In this document: one piece after another, positions 10,055-17,811 of the stretch | Position numbering within the stretch: the stretch's first letter is position 1 | Layout of the letters: every line of letters begins with the position of its first letter | Source of the DNA: Chloroflexota bacterium | GTDB lineage: Bacteria > Chloroflexota > Anaerolineae > Caldilineales > Caldilineaceae | Direction of reading: 5' to 3' | Assembly (NCBI GenBank): GCA_018969295.1 | Contig: JAGWYN010000029.1 | Span: forward strand, 1 to 53,669 | DNA: 53,669 nucleotides | The notes under the pieces: generated by a model | The model's database searches: none | What the model saw: the letters and a program-made list of their open reading frames with translations, nothing else | Told to the model about the DNA's origin: nothing | Made by a program: the position numbers and the translations under genes

Positions 10055-10230
10055 GCCCCATTTTTTTTGAAAACAACCGCTCAATCGAACGCCTCCCCCT
10101 TTACTACAACAAAAGACAACAGCCCCTAACAGATTCTTTCTGGACAGTGTCCATCAGTGTCCATGCCCCTGCGGGGCACAAACGAACCATGAAAACAGCT
10201 GTTTTCTGAACAGAGGCGCTGAGTTTCGGA

Positions 10231-10294
10231 GGGGCTGATGGGGCTCGGGGCTGATGGGGCCCGGGGCTGATGGGGCCCGGGGCTGATGGGGCCC
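10231..10294. repeat. Four tandem copies of a 16-bp GC-rich repeat
   Basis: The unit GGGGCTGATGGGGCCC is repeated at 10231, 10247, 10263 and 10279; the first copy ends CTC. It is non-coding and lies downstream of the aldolase gene. Neighbouring units can pair through GGGCCC, so the transcript could be structured. Confidence 0.95.
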
Positions 10295-10372
10295 GGGGTC
10301 GGCCCCTCTGTCAGACTGGCGGTCTGCAGGGGGTGGACGCGTCGCTGCTGCAAAACGCGCCAGGGGGAGGCT

Positions 10373-10412
10373 CTCCCCAGAACGCAGCCCAACAAGCGTG
10401 CGTTCTGGGGAG
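10373..10412 (-). terminator. Perfect 14-bp stem-loop after the aldolase gene
   Basis: CTCCCCAGAACGCA (10373-10386) and TGCGTTCTGGGGAG (10399-10412) are exact inverted repeats around a 12-base loop, about 20 bases past the aldolase stop. There is no T-run, so it may act as a 3' stabiliser or a factor-assisted terminator. Confidence 0.6.
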
Positions 10413-10432
10413 CTGTGCGAGGCCGCTCTGGC

Positions 10433-11845
10433 TCAGTCTGCCAGGCCGAGGTCGTCGCCGGCCGCGCGCGTGCTGGCCGGTTTGGGCTGGTGGTACTCGA
10501 CAACGGTGACCAGTCGGTCGATCAGGTCGCGTGTCTCCACCACATTCAATTTCTTGTAGAAAAATGCAAACTGCTCTTCCAGTGCCTGGTACAAAGCAGC
10601 TTGGGTGTCGCCGTCGATCGCCCACAGCTCCGGTTTGAAGGGGCCCATCGCTTTTTTGCGCGATTTGTAGTAGAACTGCGCGTCGGTCATGTTGGGCTTG
10701 CGCTCGTCTGCAGCCGCCACATCCAGGAAGCGGTGCAACTTCTCCGTCAACCGCGCCGGAAAGGCCGGGTGATCCAGGAAAAGATTCATAAACCCCGTCG
10801 CCAGGTGGATCTCCAGCGTCTGGACTTCCGGGAATTTGTGAAAGTAATCCTCCGGCAGCGTGCTGGCACCATGCTGCACAGCGCCCCCGGCACCATGCTC
10901 GCGAGCGCGCGCGCCCAAGGCGGCCAGCGTCTCAAAGTCGACGGCCACCTTGGCAATGCTGCCGTCGGGCAGCACAATGCCCCCATGGCTGGTCCCGGTC
11001 TGCACGCTGATTTTGCTCAGGCCAGCGTAGTCGCCCCGCTGAGCCAGCACCCGCTTGTAGCCGAGGATGTAGGCGTCCAGCTCTTCGGTTGTCGAATTTT
11101 TCTCGCCTACCTCGCCGATCTCCCCGCCCAGGCTGACCGTCACCCCGGCAGGTTCCAACTCCCGGATGTACTGGGTGATCTCCGCTGAACGAGTATAGTT
11201 GTGGAATTGCTGTTCGTCCAACGTCGGCGGCTCCAGCGTGACCAGCGTGCTCGTGTCGATGTCGATGTTCCAAAAACCAGCCGGGATGGCTTCCCGGATC
11301 AGATCTTTGACCTCCTGGATAGCCCCTTCTGGGTTGGTTTTGTACTTGGCAGCCTTGACTTGAAAGTGGTCGCCCTGGATAAAAAGCGGGTGAAAATACC
11401 CTTCCCGGATCGCCGCAGCGATCACCATCGCGCTGTACTCGGCGGGCGGCAATTCGCAGTAGCTCATTTCGCTGCGCGCAATCTCAAAGATGATCGCCCC
11501 AGCCCGAGTTTTCTTGGCCGCCCGCAGCGCCGCCCGCACCGTCTCGTAGGCCGTAAACCGGATGTTCATGGCCGGCACGGTGCAGTCTTGCCACTGATCG
11601 CTCCCGCGCGCAAGGTAAAATTCATGGATGCTGGCCGGGCGAGCCCCCAGCACCTGCCCGATCTCCCAGATCATCCACCGGGCATACGCTTTCACAGCCT
11701 CTGTGCCAAAGGTCGCAGAACGCGCCAGCCGGTCGATCCCTTGGGCCTGCAAGCTGGCCAGATCCACCACCTCGACCCGATCCCCCCGGACGACGACTGA
11801 ACGCTTCAGATCCTGCCGCAGTTCATAGGTGCTTTCGTAAATCAT
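10433..11845 (-). CDS. Class II fructose-bisphosphate aldolase family protein (long form)
   Basis: This 470-residue enzyme belongs to the metal-dependent class II aldolases, which cleave fructose 1,6-bisphosphate or a related ketose bisphosphate. Family blocks appear in order: IQGDHFQVK (the metal/His region), IDTSTLV, SLGGEIGEVGEKNST, TGTSHGGI with VDFETLAALG, and AVQHGASTLP, matching the HGGSGLP block. It is longer than the common 300-residue form, with extensions at both ends. AAAGGAAAA precedes the ATG. It is 78 bases behind the PPi-type phosphofructokinase on the same strand, so together they would convert fructose 6-phosphate to trioses. Tagatose-bisphosphate specificity cannot be excluded. 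Confidence 0.8.
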   Translation of the reverse strand: MIYESTYELRQDLKRSVVVRGDRVEVVDLASLQAQGIDRLARSATFGTEAVKAYARWMIWEIGQVLGARPASIHEFYLARGSDQWQDCTVPAMNIRFTAYETVRAALRAAKKTRAGAIIFEIARSEMSYCELPPAEYSAMVIAAAIREGYFHPLFIQGDHFQVKAAKYKTNPEGAIQEVKDLIREAIPAGFWNIDIDTSTLVTLEPPTLDEQQFHNYTRSAEITQYIRELEPAGVTVSLGGEIGEVGEKNSTTEELDAYILGYKRVLAQRGDYAGLSKISVQTGTSHGGIVLPDGSIAKVAVDFETLAALGARAREHGAGGAVQHGASTLPEDYFHKFPEVQTLEIHLATGFMNLFLDHPAFPARLTEKLHRFLDVAAADERKPNMTDAQFYYKSRKKAMGPFKPELWAIDGDTQAALYQALEEQFAFFYKKLNVVETRDLIDRLVTVVEYHQPKPASTRAAGDDLGLAD

Positions 11846-11923
11846 CGTGGTTTTCCTTTGCTTTGTCCGATCCTGGCAGGGCAGAGCCGCTCCTCGGCTC
11901 GCCCCGCTGCTTTAGTAGAGGAT

Positions 11924-13084
11924 TTAGTAGAGGAACATCGGCTTGCCAAGCACATGGCGGACCTTCGGCCGATATTCGTTGACATCGTACAGTTCGCTGA
12001 CGTCAACCCGCTTGATCCCGCTGGTGACCGAACTCATCGGTATATGGGTGTAGGTGCCGTCGCGCAGCGCCACCATTCGCCCGCTGACCCCACTGGCAAG
12101 CAGGGAGACCGCCAGATTGGCGTAGTTCACACCGACCATCAGGTCGAGCGCATCCGGCGCCCCCGAACGCATCAGGTAGGAGACCTGCTGATAGATGATG
12201 TCTTCGCCCGTCAGTTTCTTGAGCGCTTCCCCGGTCAGCTGGCCAATGCCCCCCAGCTTCTTGTGCCCGTAGGCGTCTGCCTCGCCGTACTCGACCACCT
12301 GCCCTCCCAGAAAGTGCGCCCCCTCGCTGATCGTGACCATCGCATAGTTGCTGGGATTGGTCTTTTTGTCCTGCAAAACCAGCTTGGCCAGTCTCTCGAC
12401 ATCGAACGGCACTTCAGAAATCAACGCCCGGTCCACACTGGCCAGATACGAGCTGATCAGGCTGGTCTCCCCGCTGTTGCGGCCAAAAAGTTCGATCACA
12501 GCAATGCGCTCGTGCGAGCCGGTGCTGGTGCGCAGCTGGTGAATAAACTGGACGCTGCGGGTGACTGCCGTGCCAAAACCGATGCAGTAGTCGGTCCCGT
12601 AGACATCGTTGTCCATCGTCTTGGGAATCGCCACAACCGGAAAGCCTTCGCGGTGCAGCCGCTCCCCAAAGCTGAGCGTGTCGTCGCCGCCGATCGGAAT
12701 CAGCCGCTCGATGCCCAAAAATTCCAGGTTGCGCAGCACGTGCGGCGTGAAATCCAACGGGGTCTTGTCGTTCGACTCTGGCTGTTGCGGGTCGCGCAAA
12801 AAGGCAGGAACATCCTTGGGCTTGACCTTGGCCGGGTTGGTTCGGCTGGTGTGCAAAAAAGTCCCGCCGGTGCGGTCAATCGTGCGGACCTTGTTTTTGT
12901 CCAGCTTCAGAAAACAAGTTTCGTAGGTGCTGGGGTCGCTGCTGTTCAAATTGAGCAACCCCCCCCACCCCCGCCGAATACCGATCACCTCATGCCCCTC
13001 CTCAACAGCCCGATCCACCGCTGCCTTGATACAGGGATTCAGACCTGGTACGTCTCCACCGCCCGTCAGAATGCCAATTTTCAT
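11924..13084 (-). CDS. Pyrophosphate-type 6-phosphofructokinase
   Basis: The 386-residue protein has the PFK fold with GGGDVPGLN at residues 8-16. Phosphoryl-donor specificity can be read from two sites. GGDDT (132-136) has Asp where ATP enzymes have Gly in GGDGS, and PKTMDND (154-160) has Lys where ATP enzymes have Gly in GTIDND. Both substitutions mark PPi-dependent enzymes, so a reversible fructose 6-phosphate/fructose 1,6-bisphosphate reaction is expected. The catalytic Asp of the TMDND motif is present. GGGAGACAAACG precedes the ATG. It lies between the two-domain PFK and the aldolase. Confidence 0.88.
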   Translation of the reverse strand: MKIGILTGGGDVPGLNPCIKAAVDRAVEEGHEVIGIRRGWGGLLNLNSSDPSTYETCFLKLDKNKVRTIDRTGGTFLHTSRTNPAKVKPKDVPAFLRDPQQPESNDKTPLDFTPHVLRNLEFLGIERLIPIGGDDTLSFGERLHREGFPVVAIPKTMDNDVYGTDYCIGFGTAVTRSVQFIHQLRTSTGSHERIAVIELFGRNSGETSLISSYLASVDRALISEVPFDVERLAKLVLQDKKTNPSNYAMVTISEGAHFLGGQVVEYGEADAYGHKKLGGIGQLTGEALKKLTGEDIIYQQVSYLMRSGAPDALDLMVGVNYANLAVSLLASGVSGRMVALRDGTYTHIPMSSVTSGIKRVDVSELYDVNEYRPKVRHVLGKPMFLY

Positions 13085-13226
13085 CGTTTGTCTCCCGTTT
13101 TCAGTTGAATCATTTCAAGTATTCCATCAACACAGGCCCATCCGATCCACTCCGACCGCCTCGATCAGGGCTCCCGGCTGCATCCTCGCAGCCAGAATGG
13201 CTTGCACATGACCGACTGATGGCCCT

Positions 13227-13242
13227 GCAGTGATTTCACTGC
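13227..13242. promoter_or_regulatory. Operator-like palindrome upstream of the PPi-PFK gene
   Basis: GCAGTGA-TT-TCACTGC is a perfect inverted repeat located about 20-35 bases downstream of the start expected from the TATACT element at 13268-13273. A repressor site or leader hairpin are both possible. Confidence 0.4.
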
Positions 13243-13267
13243 GCAGAGAATCTGTATTCAATACTCC

Positions 13268-13276
13268 AGTATACCA
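13268..13276 (-). promoter_or_regulatory. Extended -10 promoter element for the PPi-PFK gene
   Basis: The minus strand reads TGTGGTATACTG, an extended -10 (TGG-TATACT). No good -35 was seen. The leader to the ATG would be about 175 nt. Confidence 0.45.
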
Positions 13277-13338
13277 CAGCACACGCCCCCGATAGCACAC
13301 GCCCGACAGCGCACACGTTTGGGATGCCCGGCTCAGAC

Positions 13339-15576
13339 TCAGTCCCCGCCAGCTTCCCGATGGTAGTGCGGGCCGGGCTGGGCCAGCAACCGGGCAATCG
13401 AACGCAGCTCCATCCACCATTGCTCCTGGGGCCGCTCATGTTTGGCGTCGTAGCGCCGCAGGACTTCTTCCAGCGGGCTCATATGGTACTGGCTGCCCGA
13501 CAGACCGACGCAAAACACACCGTTGCGGCCCGCCAAGGCCTCTTCTTCCAGAAAATTCACGCTGCGATGGGCGTACCGAGTCGCCAAAATCCGGTCGAAA
13601 GGCGAGGGATCCCCCCCCTGCTGCAGATGGCCCAACACCGAGGTGCGCACCTCGTACTGCTCGCCCCCCTCAGCCTCAAAAAGGCTGGACATAAAAGACG
13701 TCGTGTAGAGCGGATGGCACTTTTCGTTGCGCACCATGACCCCCAGCCGCTTGCCCTGTTTGAAGCCGGCGTTGAGCATCTGCACATCCTCGTACAAATT
13801 CTGCAAGGTCACCCCATCTTCGTGCAGGTAGGCGCGCTCAGCCCCCGTCGCCAACATGCTCATCAACGCCAGATAGCCACAGTACTTGCCCATCACCTCG
13901 ACCACAAAACAACGCCGCGAGGCCACTGCCGACTGCTTGATTTTGTTGATCGCCTCCACCGCGTTGTTCAATGCTGTGTCCGCCCCGACACTCAGTTCGC
14001 TGCCCGGCAGGTTGTTGTTGATCGAGGCCGGCAGACAGACGATCGGCAGCTGAAACGCTGGAAAGTTTTCCCGCTCGCGCCAGAGCTGCTGGACCGCGTT
14101 ATACCCAGCCCAGCCGCCCACAACAAGCAACCCGTCGATGCGGCGATCTTCCAGCGTGCGCGCGATCGCATAAAAATCTTTGCCGCTCGGCACATGCCGG
14201 TTGGTCCCCAGCTCAGACCCGCCGCGCGATGCCCAGGGGTCGACGTCCATCCAGCCAAACGAACGCAGATCCTCTTGGATCAAGCCCAGAAAGCTGTTGT
14301 TGACCCCCAACACATGGTGCCCATGGTCGAGCGCAATTCGGACCGCCGCCCGCACTGCAGTGTTCATCCCAGGAGCAGGGGCGCTGGCCGTCAGGACAGC
14401 CAACGTCAGCCGACGCTGCTCAGGACGGGGCGCATGGGGCAACGCACGCACCAATGTGCGCAACACCTGAAATGCTTCCTCAAAACCAGGCCCGCGCAGC
14501 GCCATCGCATCGGCAAAGCGACGTTCCTGGATCGCCGCATTGATCGCATGGGTGCGTTCGACACACGCCATCAACGGCAGCCGCACCACCCGATTCCCTT
14601 TCATCCCGATCAGCTGCGGAACAGAATCGCCGCTGGCGCTGAGCAGTTCATCGACCGCAGCAACCCCCACCAACGTGCTCATCGTCCGGTCGTAGGCGCT
14701 CGGCGCCCCCCCCCGCTGCACATGGCCCAGAATCGTCGCACGCACCTCCTCGTGCAGCCGCTCTTCCAAGACCCGACGCACATACTCGGTCGAAATCTCG
14801 TTGCCGTGCCGGTCGATCGCCCCCTCCGCCACAATCACGATGCTGTCGCGACGGCCTGCGCTGCGCCCAGCCTGCAGCACCTCACACATCTTGTCTTCCC
14901 AGTTCTCCACATCGGGCGGGCTCTCTGGGATCAACACCCAGTCCGCGCCAGTCGCCAACGCGCTCATCAACGCCAGATACCCCGAGTTGCGCCCCATCAC
15001 CTCTACCACAAAAGAACGCTGGTGGCTGGCAGCCGTGCTGCCAATACAGTCGACCGCATAGGTGATCCGGTGCAACGCACTGTCGGCGCCGATCGTGATG
15101 TCCGTGCCCCACATGTCGTTGTCGATCGACCCCACCAACCCGACAATCGCCAGATGTGGCTGGGCGGCGGCCTGCTCTCCCTCGATCTGCCCACTGGCCA
15201 GCAGCTGCTCCACAAGCTCGCTCCACTCGGCCCGCAACAGATCGGCGCCGGTCAGACTTCCGTCACCGCCGATCACCACCAACCCGGCAATGCCCTGCTG
15301 GATCAGGTTGCGTGCTGCCTGCAGCCGCCCCTCACGCGTCCGAAAAGCGGCACTCCGCGCCGTCCCAATCACCGTTCCGCCCGACTGCAAAATTCCCCCC
15401 ACATCGTTCCAGCCGAACGGCCGGATCAGATCCCCCCCTGTGACCAACCCCTGGTACCCCTCATAGATCGCATAGACCTCGGCCCCCTGGTCAAGCCCAG
15501 CCCGCACAACAGCCCGCAACGCGGCATTCATGCCCTGGGCATCCCCCCCGCTGGTCAAAACGCCGATCCGTTTCAT
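13339..15576 (-). CDS. Two-domain (eukaryote-like) 6-phosphofructokinase, ATP-type
   Basis: The 745-residue protein is a tandem fusion of two PFK domains. The N-terminal half has TSGGDAQGMNAALRAVVR, GGDGS (103-107) and GSIDND (149-154), so it is catalytic and ATP-type. The C-terminal half, beginning about residue 385 with LTASAPAPGMN, has GGWAG in place of GGDGS and ASINNN in place of TIDND, losing the catalytic Asp. It keeps the PGSELSVGADTALN and KYCGYLA blocks. This is the arrangement of fungal and animal PFKs, where the second half is allosteric. The ATG at 15576 is preferred to the longer frame because AGAAGG lies just upstream. It heads a minus-strand block with PPi-PFK and aldolase. 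Confidence 0.9.
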   Translation of the reverse strand: MKRIGVLTSGGDAQGMNAALRAVVRAGLDQGAEVYAIYEGYQGLVTGGDLIRPFGWNDVGGILQSGGTVIGTARSAAFRTREGRLQAARNLIQQGIAGLVVIGGDGSLTGADLLRAEWSELVEQLLASGQIEGEQAAAQPHLAIVGLVGSIDNDMWGTDITIGADSALHRITYAVDCIGSTAASHQRSFVVEVMGRNSGYLALMSALATGADWVLIPESPPDVENWEDKMCEVLQAGRSAGRRDSIVIVAEGAIDRHGNEISTEYVRRVLEERLHEEVRATILGHVQRGGAPSAYDRTMSTLVGVAAVDELLSASGDSVPQLIGMKGNRVVRLPLMACVERTHAINAAIQERRFADAMALRGPGFEEAFQVLRTLVRALPHAPRPEQRRLTLAVLTASAPAPGMNTAVRAAVRIALDHGHHVLGVNNSFLGLIQEDLRSFGWMDVDPWASRGGSELGTNRHVPSGKDFYAIARTLEDRRIDGLLVVGGWAGYNAVQQLWRERENFPAFQLPIVCLPASINNNLPGSELSVGADTALNNAVEAINKIKQSAVASRRCFVVEVMGKYCGYLALMSMLATGAERAYLHEDGVTLQNLYEDVQMLNAGFKQGKRLGVMVRNEKCHPLYTTSFMSSLFEAEGGEQYEVRTSVLGHLQQGGDPSPFDRILATRYAHRSVNFLEEEALAGRNGVFCVGLSGSQYHMSPLEEVLRRYDAKHERPQEQWWMELRSIARLLAQPGPHYHREAGGD

Positions 15577-15628
15577 AGCAGCCTTCTGTTCCCTTTCCTG
15601 ACCGCCCGCTTCCCACTCTTTGGAAGCC

Positions 15629-15637
15629 AGTATACCA
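15629..15637 (-). promoter_or_regulatory. Extended -10 promoter element for the two-domain PFK
   Basis: The minus strand reads ATGGTATACTGG about 50 bases before the ATG at 15576, the same TGG-TATACT extended -10 as at 13268 and 22127. Confidence 0.5.
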
Positions 15638-15733
15638 TAGTTCCCCCACACTGGCTCAAAGTAGTGTCCGATCCACACTATACAGGCCAGAAAACTGCTG
15701 TCGCCGTGCCAGCTATACATAACAACAAGCTGC

Positions 15734-15763
15734 TTGACAACTTGCCTACGATCCCGCTAAGAT
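15734..15763 (+). promoter_or_regulatory. Promoter of the MBL-hydrolase gene
   Basis: TTGACA and TAAGAT are separated by 18 bases. The start would fall near 15770, where a GTG opens the same frame. A leaderless GTG start is therefore possible, although the ATG at 15845 fits the conserved domain better. Confidence 0.55.
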
Positions 15764-15844
15764 AAAAAGGTGTACAATTACAGCAACGCTGGCTGGAGCC
15801 CCAGCCAGCCTGTCGCCGGTCCGGCAGAAAATACGAGTTCGACA

Positions 15845-16801
15845 ATGGCAAGAAGACGCAGTGCCGTACGGATTGGGGTGACCGGTCTAGGCCAGCGGGA
15901 ACAACTGGCACCTGGGGTCTTTCTCAACACCCACTACCGTGGCTGTACCCCAGGGTTCATCCACACCGAAGAAGGGATTGTTCTGGTAGATGCCCCGCTG
16001 ATCCCAGCGCAGGCCATCGATTGGCGCGCCCAGATCGACGACGAATACCCAGGCGCTCCCTTTCTCTACCTGATCAACACCGACCACCATCGCGGCCACG
16101 CGTTGGGCAACCAGTATTTCATGCCGGTCAAAATTCTGGCCCACGAGCGCGCCCACAAAGAGATGTCTGGCTACACGGAAAATTTCAAAGAACGGGTCCG
16201 CAACAGCTTCAAACGCGAACCAGAAATCCAGGCACAGCTCCACAACATTCTGATCGTCCCCCCACACATCACCTTTACCCAGCGCGCCTCCCTGATCTAC
16301 GGCGAACGACAGATCGACCTGATCTTTGTCGGAGGGCACACCCCAGCCACCAGCATTGTCTGGCTGCCCGTCGAAAAGATCTGCTTTGTCGGGGACATTG
16401 TCTGGGTCGACCAGCATCCCTACATGGCGCAGGGCAACACGCAGGAATGGCTGCGCGCCCTCGAACTGATTCGGTCGATCGGCGCCGACCACCTGGTGCC
16501 CGGCCATGGCCCGGTCGTCGGGCCAGAGGCAACCTACCGCGTCGGCGAATACATCGAGTTCATGCGCGGCCGTGTGCGCGACTATTATCAGGCGGGCAAA
16601 AACAAAAATGAGACCAAAAGCGGGCTGGTCAGCGAAATGCTCGAATGGTTTCCCGTCCCGCCCGAGCGCAAGGCCAAGATTGAAAGCCAGATCAAATCGG
16701 GACTCAATCGTGTCTTTCGAGAAATTCAGCGCGAAGAAGAAGAGCTGGCCGGACGGGCCCCGAGCCAGCTCGACGACGACAGCGAGGAGGAGGACGACTG
16801 A
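15845..16801 (+). CDS. MBL-fold metallo-hydrolase
   Basis: This 318-residue protein has the metallo-beta-lactamase fold. Metal-binding blocks are NTDHHRGHALGN (a variant of HxHxDH), FVGGHTPATSI, FVGDIVW and VPGHGPVV. The C-terminus is helical and ends in an acidic tail of Asp/Glu. The substrate is not predictable; homologues include glyoxalase II-like thioesterases and other hydrolases. It is the first gene of a plus-strand run, with the TPR gene two bases downstream. No strong ribosome site precedes the ATG, and an upstream in-frame GTG (15770) lies at the predicted transcription start. Confidence 0.82.
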   Translation: MARRRSAVRIGVTGLGQREQLAPGVFLNTHYRGCTPGFIHTEEGIVLVDAPLIPAQAIDWRAQIDDEYPGAPFLYLINTDHHRGHALGNQYFMPVKILAHERAHKEMSGYTENFKERVRNSFKREPEIQAQLHNILIVPPHITFTQRASLIYGERQIDLIFVGGHTPATSIVWLPVEKICFVGDIVWVDQHPYMAQGNTQEWLRALELIRSIGADHLVPGHGPVVGPEATYRVGEYIEFMRGRVRDYYQAGKNKNETKSGLVSEMLEWFPVPPERKAKIESQIKSGLNRVFREIQREEEELAGRAPSQLDDDSEEEDD

Positions 16802-16803
16802 CC

Positions 16804-17805
16804 ATGGCCCACGTTGTCGAGTCCCATTTCACCACACCATACGCCGATCTGCGCAGATTGCTGGACAACGCCGAACGCCAGCTGCCCACGCTGGCTGCCG
16901 CCAGCCTGGCCGACTACCTGCTGCTGCTGGACCAGATTGAAGCCACCCTCACCCAGCTCACCACCGCAGCAGACGACACAGATCCTCTCCTCCGCACCGA
17001 ACAGGTGCGCTGGGCCGACTTGCAAGAAAAAATTTTGCTGCGCAGCCAGCAGTTCGTCCAGCTGGCCAACAAAAGCGGTGGATTTTCTGCGTTGCGCCGA
17101 CGGTCACCTGCCAGCCACGCTTTCTGGTGGCAGCTGGACCGGCAGGTCGCAGACCAACGCCGCCGCTCGCTGCGCCGTTGGCTGCGCTGGCTGGCAGCTG
17201 CCGCAGTCTTGGCATTGGCTGTGACCTGGAGCTACCGCACCTGGCTGGCCCCCGACCCGGCAACCCTCGCCCTGCTCGATACCCTGAACACGATCGAACG
17301 CCAGGTCGACGCCCAGGAGTGGCTGGCCGCGCGCACCACCGCCACAACCGCCCTGACAGACCATTCGACCGATGTCGAAACCCTGCTGTGGGCAGCGGTC
17401 CTCGCCGAACAGGCTAAAGACAACGCCGCCGCGCTGCGGTACCAACAGCAGGCACGTGCCCAGCTCGGCGACCGCGAACCCCAATTCTACCTGCTGCTCG
17501 GCAACAAACGCCTGCGCGCCGGCAACCTCGACGGCGCAACAGAGGCAGCCGAACAGGCCTTGCGCCGACAACCCCAGGAGCCCCAGGTCTATTTTTTGCT
17601 CGGCAATCTCGCCGAAGCACGGGGTGACCTCAACGCCGCACTCGACGCCTTCGACCAGGCCGCCCGCCTCGCCGAAACCGATAACCCTCAGCTGACTGTG
17701 ATCAGCAAGATGCGCTATGGGTTCCTGCTGCAACAGCTGCAGATGCAGCTGCCGCCCCCCCCCTCGGCAGAACCTGCACCCACAGCCACCCCAGCTGCCC
17801 GCTGA
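16804..17805 (+). CDS. Single-pass membrane TPR protein
   Basis: The 333-residue protein has an N-terminal helical region of about 110 residues rich in Leu/Ala. A basic stretch and one membrane helix (LAAAAVLALAVTWSYRTWLA) follow, at about residues 137-156. A C-terminal domain then carries tetratricopeptide-like pairs, for example FYLLLGNKRLRAGNLDGATEAAEQALRRQP and VYFLLGNLAEARGDLNAALDAFDQA. The tail is Pro-rich. TPR domains bind proteins, so a scaffold role is likely. It sits two bases after the MBL gene and six before a large membrane protein, which suggests an operon. Confidence 0.8.
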   Translation: MAHVVESHFTTPYADLRRLLDNAERQLPTLAAASLADYLLLLDQIEATLTQLTTAADDTDPLLRTEQVRWADLQEKILLRSQQFVQLANKSGGFSALRRRSPASHAFWWQLDRQVADQRRRSLRRWLRWLAAAAVLALAVTWSYRTWLAPDPATLALLDTLNTIERQVDAQEWLAARTTATTALTDHSTDVETLLWAAVLAEQAKDNAAALRYQQQARAQLGDREPQFYLLLGNKRLRAGNLDGATEAAEQALRRQPQEPQVYFLLGNLAEARGDLNAALDAFDQAARLAETDNPQLTVISKMRYGFLLQQLQMQLPPPPSAEPAPTATPAAR

Positions 17806-17811
17806 TCTGCG

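Larger units (their letters stand above)
10085..10432. other. Intergenic region with palindrome, tandem repeats and hairpin
   Basis: No gene is supported here. The stretch holds a perfect 16-bp palindrome GAAAACAGCTGTTTTC at 10191-10206. Close by is a short hairpin TGCCCC-TGC-GGGGCA near 10164-10178. The 16-bp tandem repeat (10231-10294) and the hairpin beyond the aldolase stop are listed separately. Confidence 0.7.

Noticed and set aside
13324..15765. 813-codon plus-strand frame opposite the fused PFK
   Set aside because: Antisense shadow with His/Pro/Arg-rich composition; the minus frame has all PFK motifs.
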